This document shows, in pieces, positions 54,889 through 64,000 of a stretch of 64,000 bases of DNA (positions are counted from its first letter, which is position 1; each line of letters begins with the position of its first letter). The DNA comes from Furcasterigmium furcatum (lineage: Eukaryota > Ascomycota > Sordariomycetes > Glomerellales > Plectosphaerellaceae). The notes below the pieces were generated by a model. It ran no database searches, had not been told where the DNA came from, and worked only from the letters and a program-made list of their open reading frames with translations. The translations under genes were made by a program, and so were the position numbers. The stretch is from contig BCIA01000001.1 of assembly GCA_001599815.1 (NCBI GenBank), positions 3,476,934 through 3,540,933 of the forward strand, given 5' to 3'.

Positions 54889-56444
54889 GGTCGCAGAGGT
54901 TCTTGGTGAGGTCTGGTGGCTTGAGAGGACCGTGAAGAGAGGCTATCCCATATGATCGCCAAGGATGATCTGGGGAACTTTATACATCTGGAGACCTGGG
55001 GTAGAGCCGACACTCTGGACGGCCGCCATCAACGAACTGCGGAGAAGAATGGAGCTCAACCCCGGACCAAGCACGCTACGGAACGCCGACAACGTGGAAA
55101 AGCTCGGCTTGATACCCGAGTCAGGCGTGTAGCCTGAAGGGAGCGCGTAGTCTATCTCGCAGGTTGGAGCCTGTCTGGCAGCATATCGTCTGTCTGGCTG
55201 GCTGATCCGACAGAAAGATATGGGGTGATGCGCAGGCTCGGCAACAATCCCGACTTTGAAAGATCGCCGACTGATATGAGCATCCACATAGAAGGAGACG
55301 GCTTTATATGCGGGCTGGCGACAACGCCGACATGCGGCGCTTAGCAAGGATGTGTCACTAAAAGGGACCTTTTGTCCAGTATGAATCCGTGTTTTTGGCC
55401 CCAGGATGTTACGGCGGAACATTTCGACCCTGGTTCGCTTCACCGGTTGAGCTAGACAGGCTCACCCCGGCCCCCGTATGTTCGACGGCGCAGGGACAGG
55501 AGACGCTGGGGAGGTTCAGGCCCAACGAGCGAACGGAGGTGCGAGGATTCGACTTTAAGGATATTTTCAGACTGCCCTGTATGTATGGGGACCTCATTCT
55601 CTGCCTGTCCACAGCTAACTCTCGTCGCAGGCTCTGGAGATACTCTAAATGACACGATGAGGACGTTGGTATCGGCACGGGGAATGACGGCAATTCAACC
55701 GGCCGGGTTGCTGTGTAGCCCTTGGCATGCTGGGCAACGCTTCCCTTCCTCCTACCAGAAGGCGGCTCCCAATTCAACCCGAAGGCGGTCCTTGGCCTGG
55801 TATGCGACTGAGATCTCCTACAGCGATAATGCCCTGTGCGATTTCTCGCAATGGGAGAGTCCCCGACCAAGTTCTCTCGCTCAATGATCGCTCTTCGGAG
55901 AACCTCACCTTACGCCGAGAGATGTCACGGGATGGCACTGCACTAAACAGAGCTAAGACTGACGGGCCAAGAAACTATACAGATCTAACTGGAGGAGGAA
56001 ATTCCCATCGAAAACCGTTTGCTTATTTCCGCTATGGGGAGGAAGGCCAGGGAGACACACATCCGCGGCTCCTGAATGCCGGGGTTCCGGGGGTAGAAAT
56101 GACTGCCGACTTCGCAGCCGAACATACGGTACCAAAGTCCCAGTTCCCTGGAACGAGGAAACGACACCGGACAACGTTGCCGTAAAGCCTCACTCATCCA
56201 CCGTACATCTCTCCATCTTCCCCGCTGCGGGGGAACAGTCGGGCTTCTCACACCGGAGACAAGGCCGACGACTCTCCACGGGGTGAACAGGGGACAGTCA
56301 CTGATGAGTGGCATGAGCATGGGGAACAAAATGAAGTGAAAGGCCCACGTCACCCGGTGTCCTTGAAGGCAATAATTTGGAGATACCCTTGACTGACATT
56401 TGCCCCAATTCCGCCTTGGCTTGTGATCAGACCACTGCACCAGC
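54889..56444. promoter_or_regulatory. divergent spacer between sugar transporter and hydroxyacid dehydrogenase
   Basis: 1.56 kb without a supported gene. It contains both 5' regions. No specific binding site stands out enough to annotate. Confidence 0.5.
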
Positions 56445-57592
56445 ATGGCTGCCGACAAATCTTCCCTTCCCACCGTCCTCCGCATTGGCGAGGACATCAA
56501 GTATAACCACGACTTCTACAATGATGTCTTTACCAAGAAGTTCAACGTTGTGGCGAACGAAGAGCCCGATCGGGAGAGCTTCATCAAGGCGCTCAAGGAG
56601 AAGAAGTATGCTGCGGCAGCACGCCTCAACCCCCGGTCACCCTGAAGTCTCTCTCATGCTGATACTTGTGTCATCACAGGTATGGCGACTTTTCCGCGAT
56701 ATACCGGCCACACTTCCAGACTGGCGGTGAGATGGGTCGGTGGGACGCCGAGCTGATCCCGCTACTTCCGCCGTCTGTTCGCATCTTCGCCTCTGCCGGT
56801 GCCGGGTTCAACTGGGCCGATGTTGACATCCTCGGTGAACGGGGCATCTGGTACTCCAATGGCGCCGGCGCCAGCGACGAGGCCGTGTCCGACACTGCGC
56901 TTTGGATGATCCTCTCCGTCTTCCGCAACTTCTGGCGCGCCCAACGCTCCGCCCGAACATGCGATCCCGACGAGTTTCTCGCAGCCCACAAGCTCATTGG
57001 AGGTATCTCCTGGAACCCTCGGGGCCATGTACTAGGCATCATCGGCCTCGGCAATATCAGCAAGCAACTTGCGCGCAAGGCCGGAGTTGCCCTGGGCATG
57101 AAGATCCACTACTACGATGTTGTTCGGGCACCGGAAGAGGTCGAGAAGGAGCTCAACGCGACGTTCCACTCGACCCTTCACAGCTTGCTCGGCGTCTCCG
57201 ATTGCATCTCGCTCCACGTCCCGCTCAATGCTCACACGCAGGATCTCATGAACCGCGAGGCATTTGCGGCCATGAAGTCCGGCGCGAGGCTCGTGAATAC
57301 GGCACGAGGCGAGGTCGTGAATCAAGATGCCCTGATTGAGGCGCTCAAGAGCGGCAAGCTGTCAGGCGCCGGTCTGGACGTTCACTACAACGAGCCGCAG
57401 GTCTCCAAGGAGCTCGCTGCGATGGACAACGTTGTGTTAACCTGCCACAACGGCGGTGCTGCCTTGACCACCAGGGTCAACTTTGAGCTCAACGCGATGA
57501 AGAATATTCTTCAGGTCGTTGGAAGCGATGGTAGCTATCAGGGAGAGCCCATGACTCCGGTCAACAAGAAGGACTTCAAGCCTGCGGCATAG
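56445..57592 (+). CDS. D-isomer-specific 2-hydroxyacid dehydrogenase
   Basis: Two exons, 56445-56605 and 56680-57592, giving 357 residues. Intron 56606-56679 (GTATGC, GCTGAT-like branch, CACAG) splits a Lys codon. The NAD(P)-binding motif is IIGLGNIS (Gly176 region). The catalytic triad of the family is present: Arg263 in NTARGEV, Glu292 in VHYNEPQ, and His310 in LTCHNGG, where HNGG stands in place of the usual HxGS/T. The family reduces glyoxylate, hydroxypyruvate or other 2-oxoacids, reversibly, in the cytosol. Length and motifs are complete. It is flanked by MFS transporters, so it may act on an imported sugar-acid-type compound; this is inference. Confidence 0.93.
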
Positions 57593-58086
57593 GGAGATTC
57601 AAAGATTCAAAAAATAATGAACGAAAAAATTACCTTCACATTTCGCGAGCATGATGGTGGTGTTGACGGAAGCCAACATTCTACTGCGAATTGCGACGGA
57701 AGACATCCGTACCCCCCTTACTCCTCAAAGACTCTGGGCCATTCTTCTGAAAGCGTCCCTGGGATCTATGATTCGAGGCCTCGTCAACGACTTGTGGTTT
57801 TGCGGGCTACCTAGAACACATGTGAAGCCACATAGGTAAATCCGGCGCTGCTTCAAACAACCGGGGTGAAGCTACTGGACAAGCGCATCACAATTCGGCG
57901 TCACTGCATTTAAACTAAAACGGAGCTTGAGGGAATGTGACTCGTTTCTGATGTGTATGCTACAACTGAGTGCTTGCAATCGGGCACGGGGTCCAATCGC
58001 AGCTGCGAGGGCCCTATAGCCGAAAGTGATACGAAAACCGCAAGCTGAGTGCAGAAAGGGTCTCTGATGTGACGAAGTCCACAATT
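57593..58086. other. convergent 3' spacer
   Basis: About 0.5 kb between the dehydrogenase (plus) and the MFS gene (minus). No gene seen. Confidence 0.5.
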
Positions 58087-60184
58087 TTAGTGAACGAAGA
58101 AGCTGAGGGCATTCGGGTTCTCCTCCCTGAGCTTCTTGTTCTGCTTGCGAAGCGACCACCTCATGAAGATGGCAACGCAGATGACAGCGAGCGAGAAGAA
58201 GATGCTAGCAAGCATAGCCTTCAAGAACCGGGGAGCATCGGCGTCGGGCCAGAGATAGGGAGAGTACACACTCGCCAGGTTGCCACACGTGTTCGCCATC
58301 GCGATGGCCACCGCTCGCTTCTCGTTCGTTTGTCCGAGAACGGAGGACTATCAAGCTCTAATGTTAGTGAATGTCCTGTGGGGAAGCTTTGAGAGGACTC
58401 CTAGAACAACAAAATTTACGGGGAAAGAAGCTGGGAGTGACTGACCGTCCACCCGAGGATGATGTTGTTGACACCGTAGGCTATTGATCATCAGCGTTAG
58501 TAATTCCCATGTTCGAAGTTTAAGGAAGCATTTGTTGTGTATGATGAGCAGAAACACGAAAAGTGGCAACATGAAAGCTCCCAAAAGAGTGAACTCAGGG
58601 ATAACATACTCGCGCCTGAGTTGAAATTAGTATCGCTTTGAACGAACATTGGCAGGATAGAATGCGGAACGTACCGACGAAGATCATGATACCAATATAG
58701 CGGGCGGGGATGTTCAAGGTGGAAACGGATATGGTGAAGCCGAGGATAGCAGCCGCCTTGGAAGCAGTGATATGCCATGTGCGCTCGTTGTACCGGCCCG
58801 AACTCCAAGACACCCAAATTGTGACCGCGCCCGAGAGAAGGTAGGGTGGGCATGTGAGGGCGAGCGTGACAGTCCGGCCGAAGCCAAAGGTATTGACGAC
58901 GGTGGGGAGGAAGTTCTTGAAGCCGTTGGTGCTGAAGTGCTGTTATGAACTCAGATTAGCCACCTTTCCGCTTAAAGTCCTAGGATAGTCGACATACCAG
59001 GTTGGCCATGAGGCAGAATGCCCAGGTACGCCAATCACTGCAAGCTTGACGCAATCCCTTCCAGACAGAAACTTCTCCCTCCTCGCGGGCTGTAGTATCG
59101 ATGGCGATGCGGTTATGAGCGAGTTGGCGCTGTTCATCGGAGAGCCAAATGGTCTTGAGAGGCGCATCGGGCAGCATCCAGAAAGCAGGAATAGCAACAG
59201 CCAGGGAGGCGGCGCCCTGGATGATGAACAACCAACGCCATCCCGCAAGTCCCTTAACGCCGTCCAGAGCCTCAAAAACGCCAGCAGCGATGAGGCCAGA
59301 GAAGGAGCTGGCCAGCATGTTTCCAGTGTAGAAGATAGCCATGCGCGACGCAAGTTCCTTGCGGGTGTAGAACATGGAGAGCATGTAGACAGCGCCCGGA
59401 TAGAACTAAATGCCTTTAGTAAGCTCCGTTATGCCCGCGGAGGTGAACACAGTATTGGACTCACAGGGGCTTCCGTGATACCGAGGAGGAATCGACAAAC
59501 AAGCATGGTCTCAAAGTTATGCGCCTTGTAGGTAAGGAGAGTTACAAGACTCCAGGCCGTCATCCAGCCGGCCACTAAATCGACCCGTTGAGTCAGTAAT
59601 TGCCTTGTATGGATGTGCTGGGAGTTACTCTTCGTGCTTTAGGAGCAACAACATGTCGCAGGACTCCTAAGACAGCCAGAATAAGGGGAAATGGACTCCA
59701 GAATAACGTACTGTACCAGGAGGGGCGGACCTTGCTGAGGATCATGTTGCTAGGAATCTGACCGCAAAGGTATCCGACGAAGAGGATGGAAACGCAGGTA
59801 TTAAACTCCGTGCCCTTGAGGTCCAAGTCCTCGGCCAGGCCGTTCAGACGACCGTTGGCGATGGCGTTTCTGTCGAGGAAGTTGAAGAAGTACATGAGCC
59901 ACAGAATCGGCTGAAGACAAGCCAAGGTTAGCCGAGGACTGCATTCCAAAAAGAACGCATCATATACGCACCATCATGAACCAGTCGATTCTGCGGACAA
60001 GTGCGATTTCCTTGGGGTCCGTCTTGGTATGGGCACCGAACTCGTCCACCTTCTCATAGGTAGGTTTGACGAGTTCGTCGTCCGGCCCGCCCTGGGTCTC
60101 GAATTGGCGAAGACTCAGGTTGTCTGCATTCTGGCGGTTCTTGTTGTCGGGGGCCCGACTGTCCGACTCTGGCTGTGCGCCCAT
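58087..60184 (-). CDS. MFS transporter, anion:cation symporter family (Tna1/Dal5-like), eight exons with a 6-nt microexon
   Basis: Exons (minus): 60184-59972, 59910-59712, 59574-59465, 59405-58998, 58939-58675, 58615-58610, 58480-58446 and 58347-58087, giving 498 residues. The frame closes only with all seven introns. Family marks are IDWFMMPILWLMYFFNFLDRNAIANGRL, EFNTCVSILFVGYLCGQIPSN, CRFLLGITEAPFYPGA, GWRWLFIIQG and the late FVGATYGVNNIILGW. The last spans the microexon GCGCGA, which supplies residues needed to match the usual length of this segment. Twelve segments are predicted; it should carry a small organic anion such as nicotinate or allantoate. Intron 2 is 137 bp and shares sequence with RTG2 intron 2; introns 6 and 7 look like diverged relatives. 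The ATG at 60184 is preferred; the frame is also open to an earlier one at 60316. Confidence 0.87.
58348..58445 (-). repeat. possible diverged introner-like element copy D (MFS intron 7)
   Basis: 98-bp intron, donor GTCAGT. It shares TTTCCCC and, at the same spacing within a base, TAGGAGTCCT with copy B; the rest is weakly similar and about 40 bp are missing. Confidence 0.35.
58481..58609 (-). repeat. probable diverged introner-like element copy C (MFS intron 6)
   Basis: 129-bp intron. Its first 20 bases match copy A at 18 positions (GTATGTTATCCCTGAGTTCA here). The branch region ACATGGGAATTACTAAC matches copy B at 14 of 17 positions. The middle is poorly alignable by eye. Confidence 0.5.
58610..58615 (-). 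other. 6-nt microexon (GCGCGA)
   Basis: It lies between intron 58616-58674 (GTACGT ... TACTAAT ... CTCAG) and intron 58481-58609 (GTATGT ... TTACTAAC ... AATAG). Both introns have complete canonical signals. Skipping the six bases also keeps frame but deletes two residues from a conserved segment. Confidence 0.7.
59575..59711 (-). repeat. introner-like element copy B (MFS intron 2)
   Basis: 137-bp intron, donor GTACGT, branch TTACTGACTC, acceptor GATTTAG. It aligns end to end with copy A (40875-41013); the 5' 71 bases are the best conserved and most differences there are C/T changes. Confidence 0.85.
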
Positions 60185-61214
60185 TTTGGTCTTAGGCTGT
60201 CTCAAGCTGCAGGTTTCGAGAATAGACGACAGCACTTGAAGTGGGAGGTGGAGGTCGGTTGTATCAACTTCTCTGGATGGAGAGAAGTGTTTGTCTTTTA
60301 AGCATCCAGAAACCAATGATCGCTCCAGTGCCTAACCAGTCACTGATGCATTAGGGCCAGACCGTTTTCTCGAGATCACCCTTCAGGAATCGCGGGGTCC
60401 CCAAAGCCAGCCCATGGGGAAGACGAGGTCCTGGCGCTATCGGCAACTAGTCCGCTGGACCTCATCCACGAGCAAATACAAGCATCAGGGGCCCGGGTAA
60501 ACCTTTGCCGCAGATCGCGACCACTGCTTGACAGGAAAAGCTAGCTAATTGGCTGAGAGCAAGACTGGAAGAGACCAGTGTGACATGCGATGCATAGCAA
60601 AGGGCGACATGCACCCGCTCCACTGGCACCCCCAGCGTTCGGCAGCACTCTGCCGGCAATCGCTCCTCGCCTGTGTGCCAAGCTCGCTTGAGTTGGCCGG
60701 TGCTAGCCACATGAGTTTTGTTCCTAGGAGAAGGACACCGGACCCTGCCAGGGGTGGTCTTCTGGCGGCTCAGAACGCCGGCGGAGACTTGTCCGCGGAC
60801 AACTCTCCGGCAACCAAGGTGTTGACTGGTTGGGGCGGCGCTCCGTGCAGAAGGCCAGTATACCACCTGGAAGGTCTACACTGCAGTTATACGGCGTGGA
60901 AAGCAGTGTCGACTGCAGCAGTGAGGCTCCTGGTACGCAAGGGTGCCACGAGGACTGTGGATCGACATGCGTAGGTTCAGCGAGAAGCTGAGATGCGGGT
61001 TGGCTCATCCCGATACACGACGTTTTGTGCTCCAACGAGCGCTTCACGCAGCGACACTGTTAAATCCCCAGGGAATCCCGCGGAAGAACAAAATTTATGA
61101 GAAGATATTCAATTCAGATTGAACCAATGAACCGTCTTTGGACTGCTGGGAGTCAAGGATGAAAGTAGACTTAGAGAGTTGCCTGCCCCCTTCGCTGGTC
61201 GAGTATCTCTGGGA
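60185..61214. other. intergenic, about 1 kb
   Basis: Upstream region of the MFS gene and 3' flank of the Zn2Cys6 regulator, both minus strand. No gene seen. Confidence 0.5.
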
Positions 61215-63446
61215 CTAGAAGACACTCGGGTCCTGATATCCTCCGAATCCAAACGCATCATTACTATATCCGCCATTGTCCTGAGCAAGCGGCATGCCCG
61301 TGATGCTCATCATGAAGTCTGGGTCGAGGCTGGCAAGCGGGAACTGATCATCTCCGCCGCCAAACAGCTGGTGGCCGTTGCCAGGCTGTGTGAAGGGATT
61401 ATTATGTGACGGAGCAACAGTGCATTGCTGCTGAAGCATCGACAAGATCCTATCTAGCCCGCTTGCCATGAGATGCACCAAGTGCCACTTGGAAACCGGA
61501 GTCGCCTGGTATACGCTGGATAGCTGTGATAATAGGCTGACGACTACCCGGCGTTCCACGATTTCGTTGCCGTGGATGGTGACGAGCTTGGTGAGGAACA
61601 TGCAGGCAAACCCGATCATTGACTGGATGTAACAAGGCAGCCCTACCAGGGCACTTTGGACATCGCTGTCGTGGATGATCATGTTCAAGATGGTCGTTGC
61701 CGCTGCTATGGCCTCGTGCACCGAGTTCATGAGCTGGGGTGGAATGGGCGAGTTGCCGCTCCCGCGAAAAACGTGGGAGTGCAGATATAACTTTGCGAAG
61801 CTGCCATGCAAGAGAGCGCCTTTTCGAGGAAACGTGCCGAAACATGCCTGGTATTCTTTGGGACAGTCAGTGCTCTGTATAAATACCGCCTGGTGCACTA
61901 GGGATATTGTCACTCACCCGGAAGTTTGTTGGTCCAGGTCTCTATCCATTGGTCCAGCTCTTTCGAGAACCCCTCGATCTGGGTTTTGAAGACTTTGACC
62001 GAGGAGATCTCCCTCGGACTGAACAGCTCACGTATGCTGTGGATCGTCGTCAAGAGTGCCACTTGGCTCACCAGCCGGGCATCTCCCACCGTCGCTGTAG
62101 TAGCTTTGAGCAACGACTGCCAGTCTTGAGTGACATGGTCTTCCCTGGTTGTGCATTGCCGGCTGAAAAGAGTCGATAAGTGCTGGTCGCAGATGTAGAC
62201 CAGATACCAGAGACGAATCATGTCAGCGGCATCCTCGCTGTTCTCCTTGACGAGAGACTGATAATAAGCGTCGATGTTGAACTCGGCAGCGCGCCGGGCC
62301 GCCAGGCCAGAGAGGACCCAGGAACTCTCGTTCAACCAGTATGATGCCACGCAAATAGCCCGTAGCGTATCCTTGTCTACCCGGCGCTCGAACATGGCCA
62401 CGGAGACGAGGCGACGGAATTCTTGGTTGCAGGCAAGATATGTCTGGTTTCCTTGCGGTTCGTGCATTGCTGCAATCGTGAGAATGGCGATTGTCAATAT
62501 GGTACTCTGAGCCCGCACCTCAGAGAGTGACTGGTACTTGGCGCCAACTCCGTACATGTAGTGATCTAGCCGGTCAATGAACAGGCGGAAGAGTCGTTCA
62601 GCATCTTCCAGGGCGATGACCCCGAGATCGATCAAGTCCTTCTCCCTGGCGGAAGTCCCATGGTGCTGGTTCCCACCAGAATCTTCCGGGCTTCGTAACG
62701 CAGTGAGCTTCGTCAAACGGTAGACAGCATGAATTGGAATGCTGCTCAAGTCGCTGTCATCCTCGGGCGTGAACTGGGGGGAGTTGTCGCATGTTGGCCC
62801 TGCTTCTTCTGGATCAGGGCCGGGATCATTGCGCTCCTCGGAGGCTGCATGGACGGGGGGCAGGACATTGCCCGGTCTTGATCGTAGTTGTTCCAGTGTG
62901 GGTAGATTGAGGGTCGACAATGCGCTCTGAAGCCCACTGTGCATCATTTGAAGATCGTCCAACAAGAGCTCCACGGCGCTGGATATGATCCCATCGAGTC
63001 AGTACTAGTCTAGTAGGCTAAAGCTCACTGAAGATCGCCAGAGTATTTTGTGGGAACTCACGGCATTCTCTCGTCTATCAGAGTCTGGAGGCTCTTATTG
63101 AGGACACACCCCAGGCCTTTTTCCTTGCATCGCGAACAAGGGGGGCGGCCACTATCATCCATGAAACATCGAACCTGAACACCATCGGGCAGTCAGTCAG
63201 CTATTCGAGAAGTAGAAAGATCCCAACAAGGCCGCCTACCTTTGCCCTTCTACATGCTGTGCACGCCTTGACTTTGCGCGAGATCTGCGGCATCGGCGTC
63301 TGGCCGGCATCCTGACGGGGTCCCGCAGCTGTGGTCTCGGGACCTCTCTCCAAATGGTTTGCTGTTTGCTCTTGACTCTTGGGAGAAGGCGTGGGTGATG
63401 CTGAGACGTGCGTCGAATTGGCATCAGACCACGTACGTTTCGCCAT
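61215..63446 (-). CDS. Zn2Cys6 transcription factor
   Basis: Four exons (minus): 63446-63240, 63174-63062, 62978-61918 and 61855-61215, giving 673 residues. Introns 63175-63239 (GTAGGC, CTGAC branch, TTCAG), 62979-63061 and 61856-61917 (both GTGAGT) restore one frame; the first lies inside the zinc cluster. Cysteines 62, 65, 72, 82, 85 and 92 form C-x2-C-x6-C-x9-C-x2-C-x6-C, with the RPPCSRCKEKGLGC half in exon 2. A Ser/Pro/Thr-rich N-terminus (about 60 residues) precedes it. The downstream region is a helical fungal TF domain (DLGVIALEDAERLFRLFIDRLDHYMYG, RAICVASYWLNESSWVLSGLAAR), characteristic of the Leu3-like / Zn2Cys6 group. It should be nuclear. It is next to the Tna1/Dal5-like transporter and may control the neighbouring transporter and dehydrogenase genes. 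Confidence 0.9.
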
Positions 63447-64000
63447 GGTGAACGGTCTTCTCCTGCTTCTTCCACGGCTTGAATGAGGAGGTCAGACAGC
63501 GAAAGTCGATGAGCCCGCTGGAATGCAGCTCGGCTATCAGTCCCCAGTACGGAATATGGAGGCGTTTCCGAAGGCTGCTGGCTGCCATTGGGTGGAAGCA
63601 GGGTTCCGGAGCTTACACTGCCTCCAAGGTCGCGGGGGACCCCAAATAGTCTCCTGACCAGGGCCGGACCGGATCCCAGTTTAGTGGGATGTTGGGATAT
63701 TGGACGATTCCCCTGGCAGTGGGACTCTCTCCTCGTGGCAGCTCATGTGGGGAGAAGATTGCGTGCGTTCGTCTACATTATCGAGGGCAAATTCCGCTCA
63801 AGACCATCCTCCCTTTGTATTCGAGTGGATGAACATAATGCCAAGCCGGTAGTGCGCTGAACACCCACCGATAGTCGGCCCATGCCCCAAGGCGGCGCCT
63901 ACTGAGTGGTGAGGACCAGACCGGCCAGGAGAAGCCGTTGAACGGTGAAGACCAGAAGAGAGAGCACCAGCTTGAGGGATCAAGGTTCAAATATTTGCCG
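63447..64000. other. right-edge upstream region of Zn2Cys6 regulator
   Basis: About 550 bp upstream of the regulator start; no gene seen before the window ends. Confidence 0.5.

Noticed and set aside
1..64000. CRISPR arrays, bacterial operons, transposase genes, viral insertions, PKS/NRPS genes
   Set aside because: None seen. The window is eukaryotic, and no reverse transcriptase, transposase or megasynthase motif appears in any frame.

Overview
The window reads as a chromosome segment of a filamentous ascomycete (Pezizomycotina, probably Sordariomycetes). The signs are short spliceosomal introns (mostly 45-80 bp, with GTRNGT donors, CTRAY branch sites and YAG acceptors), Zn2Cys6 transcription factors, Dal5-type and sugar-porter MFS transporters, a 7TM-RGS protein, Rtg2 and a DUF2306-type membrane protein. 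There are 20 protein genes and one tRNA-Gly(GCC). All splice structures below were worked out by hand from reading frame plus donor, branch and acceptor signals, and each adds up to an open frame. Gene names are family-level calls made without a database search.

Left part (0.5-19.3 kb): a secreted tannase/feruloyl esterase; a cytochrome P450 divergent from an intronless 5-oxoprolinase; a Zn2Cys6 regulator with two GC-AG introns; an ABCG half-transporter; an LAT-type amino acid permease; and an intronless NtaA-type flavin monooxygenase. This is an accessory-looking set (uptake, export, oxidation, hydrolysis, regulator). A tRNA-Gly and about 3.2 kb without a recognisable gene follow.

Middle part (22.8-41.7 kb) is more housekeeping: a seven-TM protein with a C-terminal RGS domain; a signal-peptide protein with one C-terminal TM segment; a 1,989-residue acidic, disordered protein whose frame stays open for 113 codons beyond its TGA; a DUF2306-type protein; a second Zn2Cys6 regulator; and the Ppx/GppA-type retrograde regulator Rtg2.

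Right part (42.7-63.5 kb) holds four MFS transporters (two sugar porters, two anion:cation-symporter types), a PanE/ApbA-like reductase, a D-2-hydroxyacid dehydrogenase, an unknown 255-residue protein and a third Zn2Cys6 regulator. The content suggests uptake and catabolism of a sugar- or acid-type nutrient, but the substrate cannot be read from sequence.

The most unusual signal is in the introns. Intron 2 of RTG2 (139 bp) and intron 2 of the 58-60 kb MFS gene (137 bp) are homologous from end to end although their host genes are unrelated. Two further introns of the same MFS gene look like diverged relatives, and one of them isolates a 6-nt microexon. This is what introner-like elements (mobile introns) would look like.
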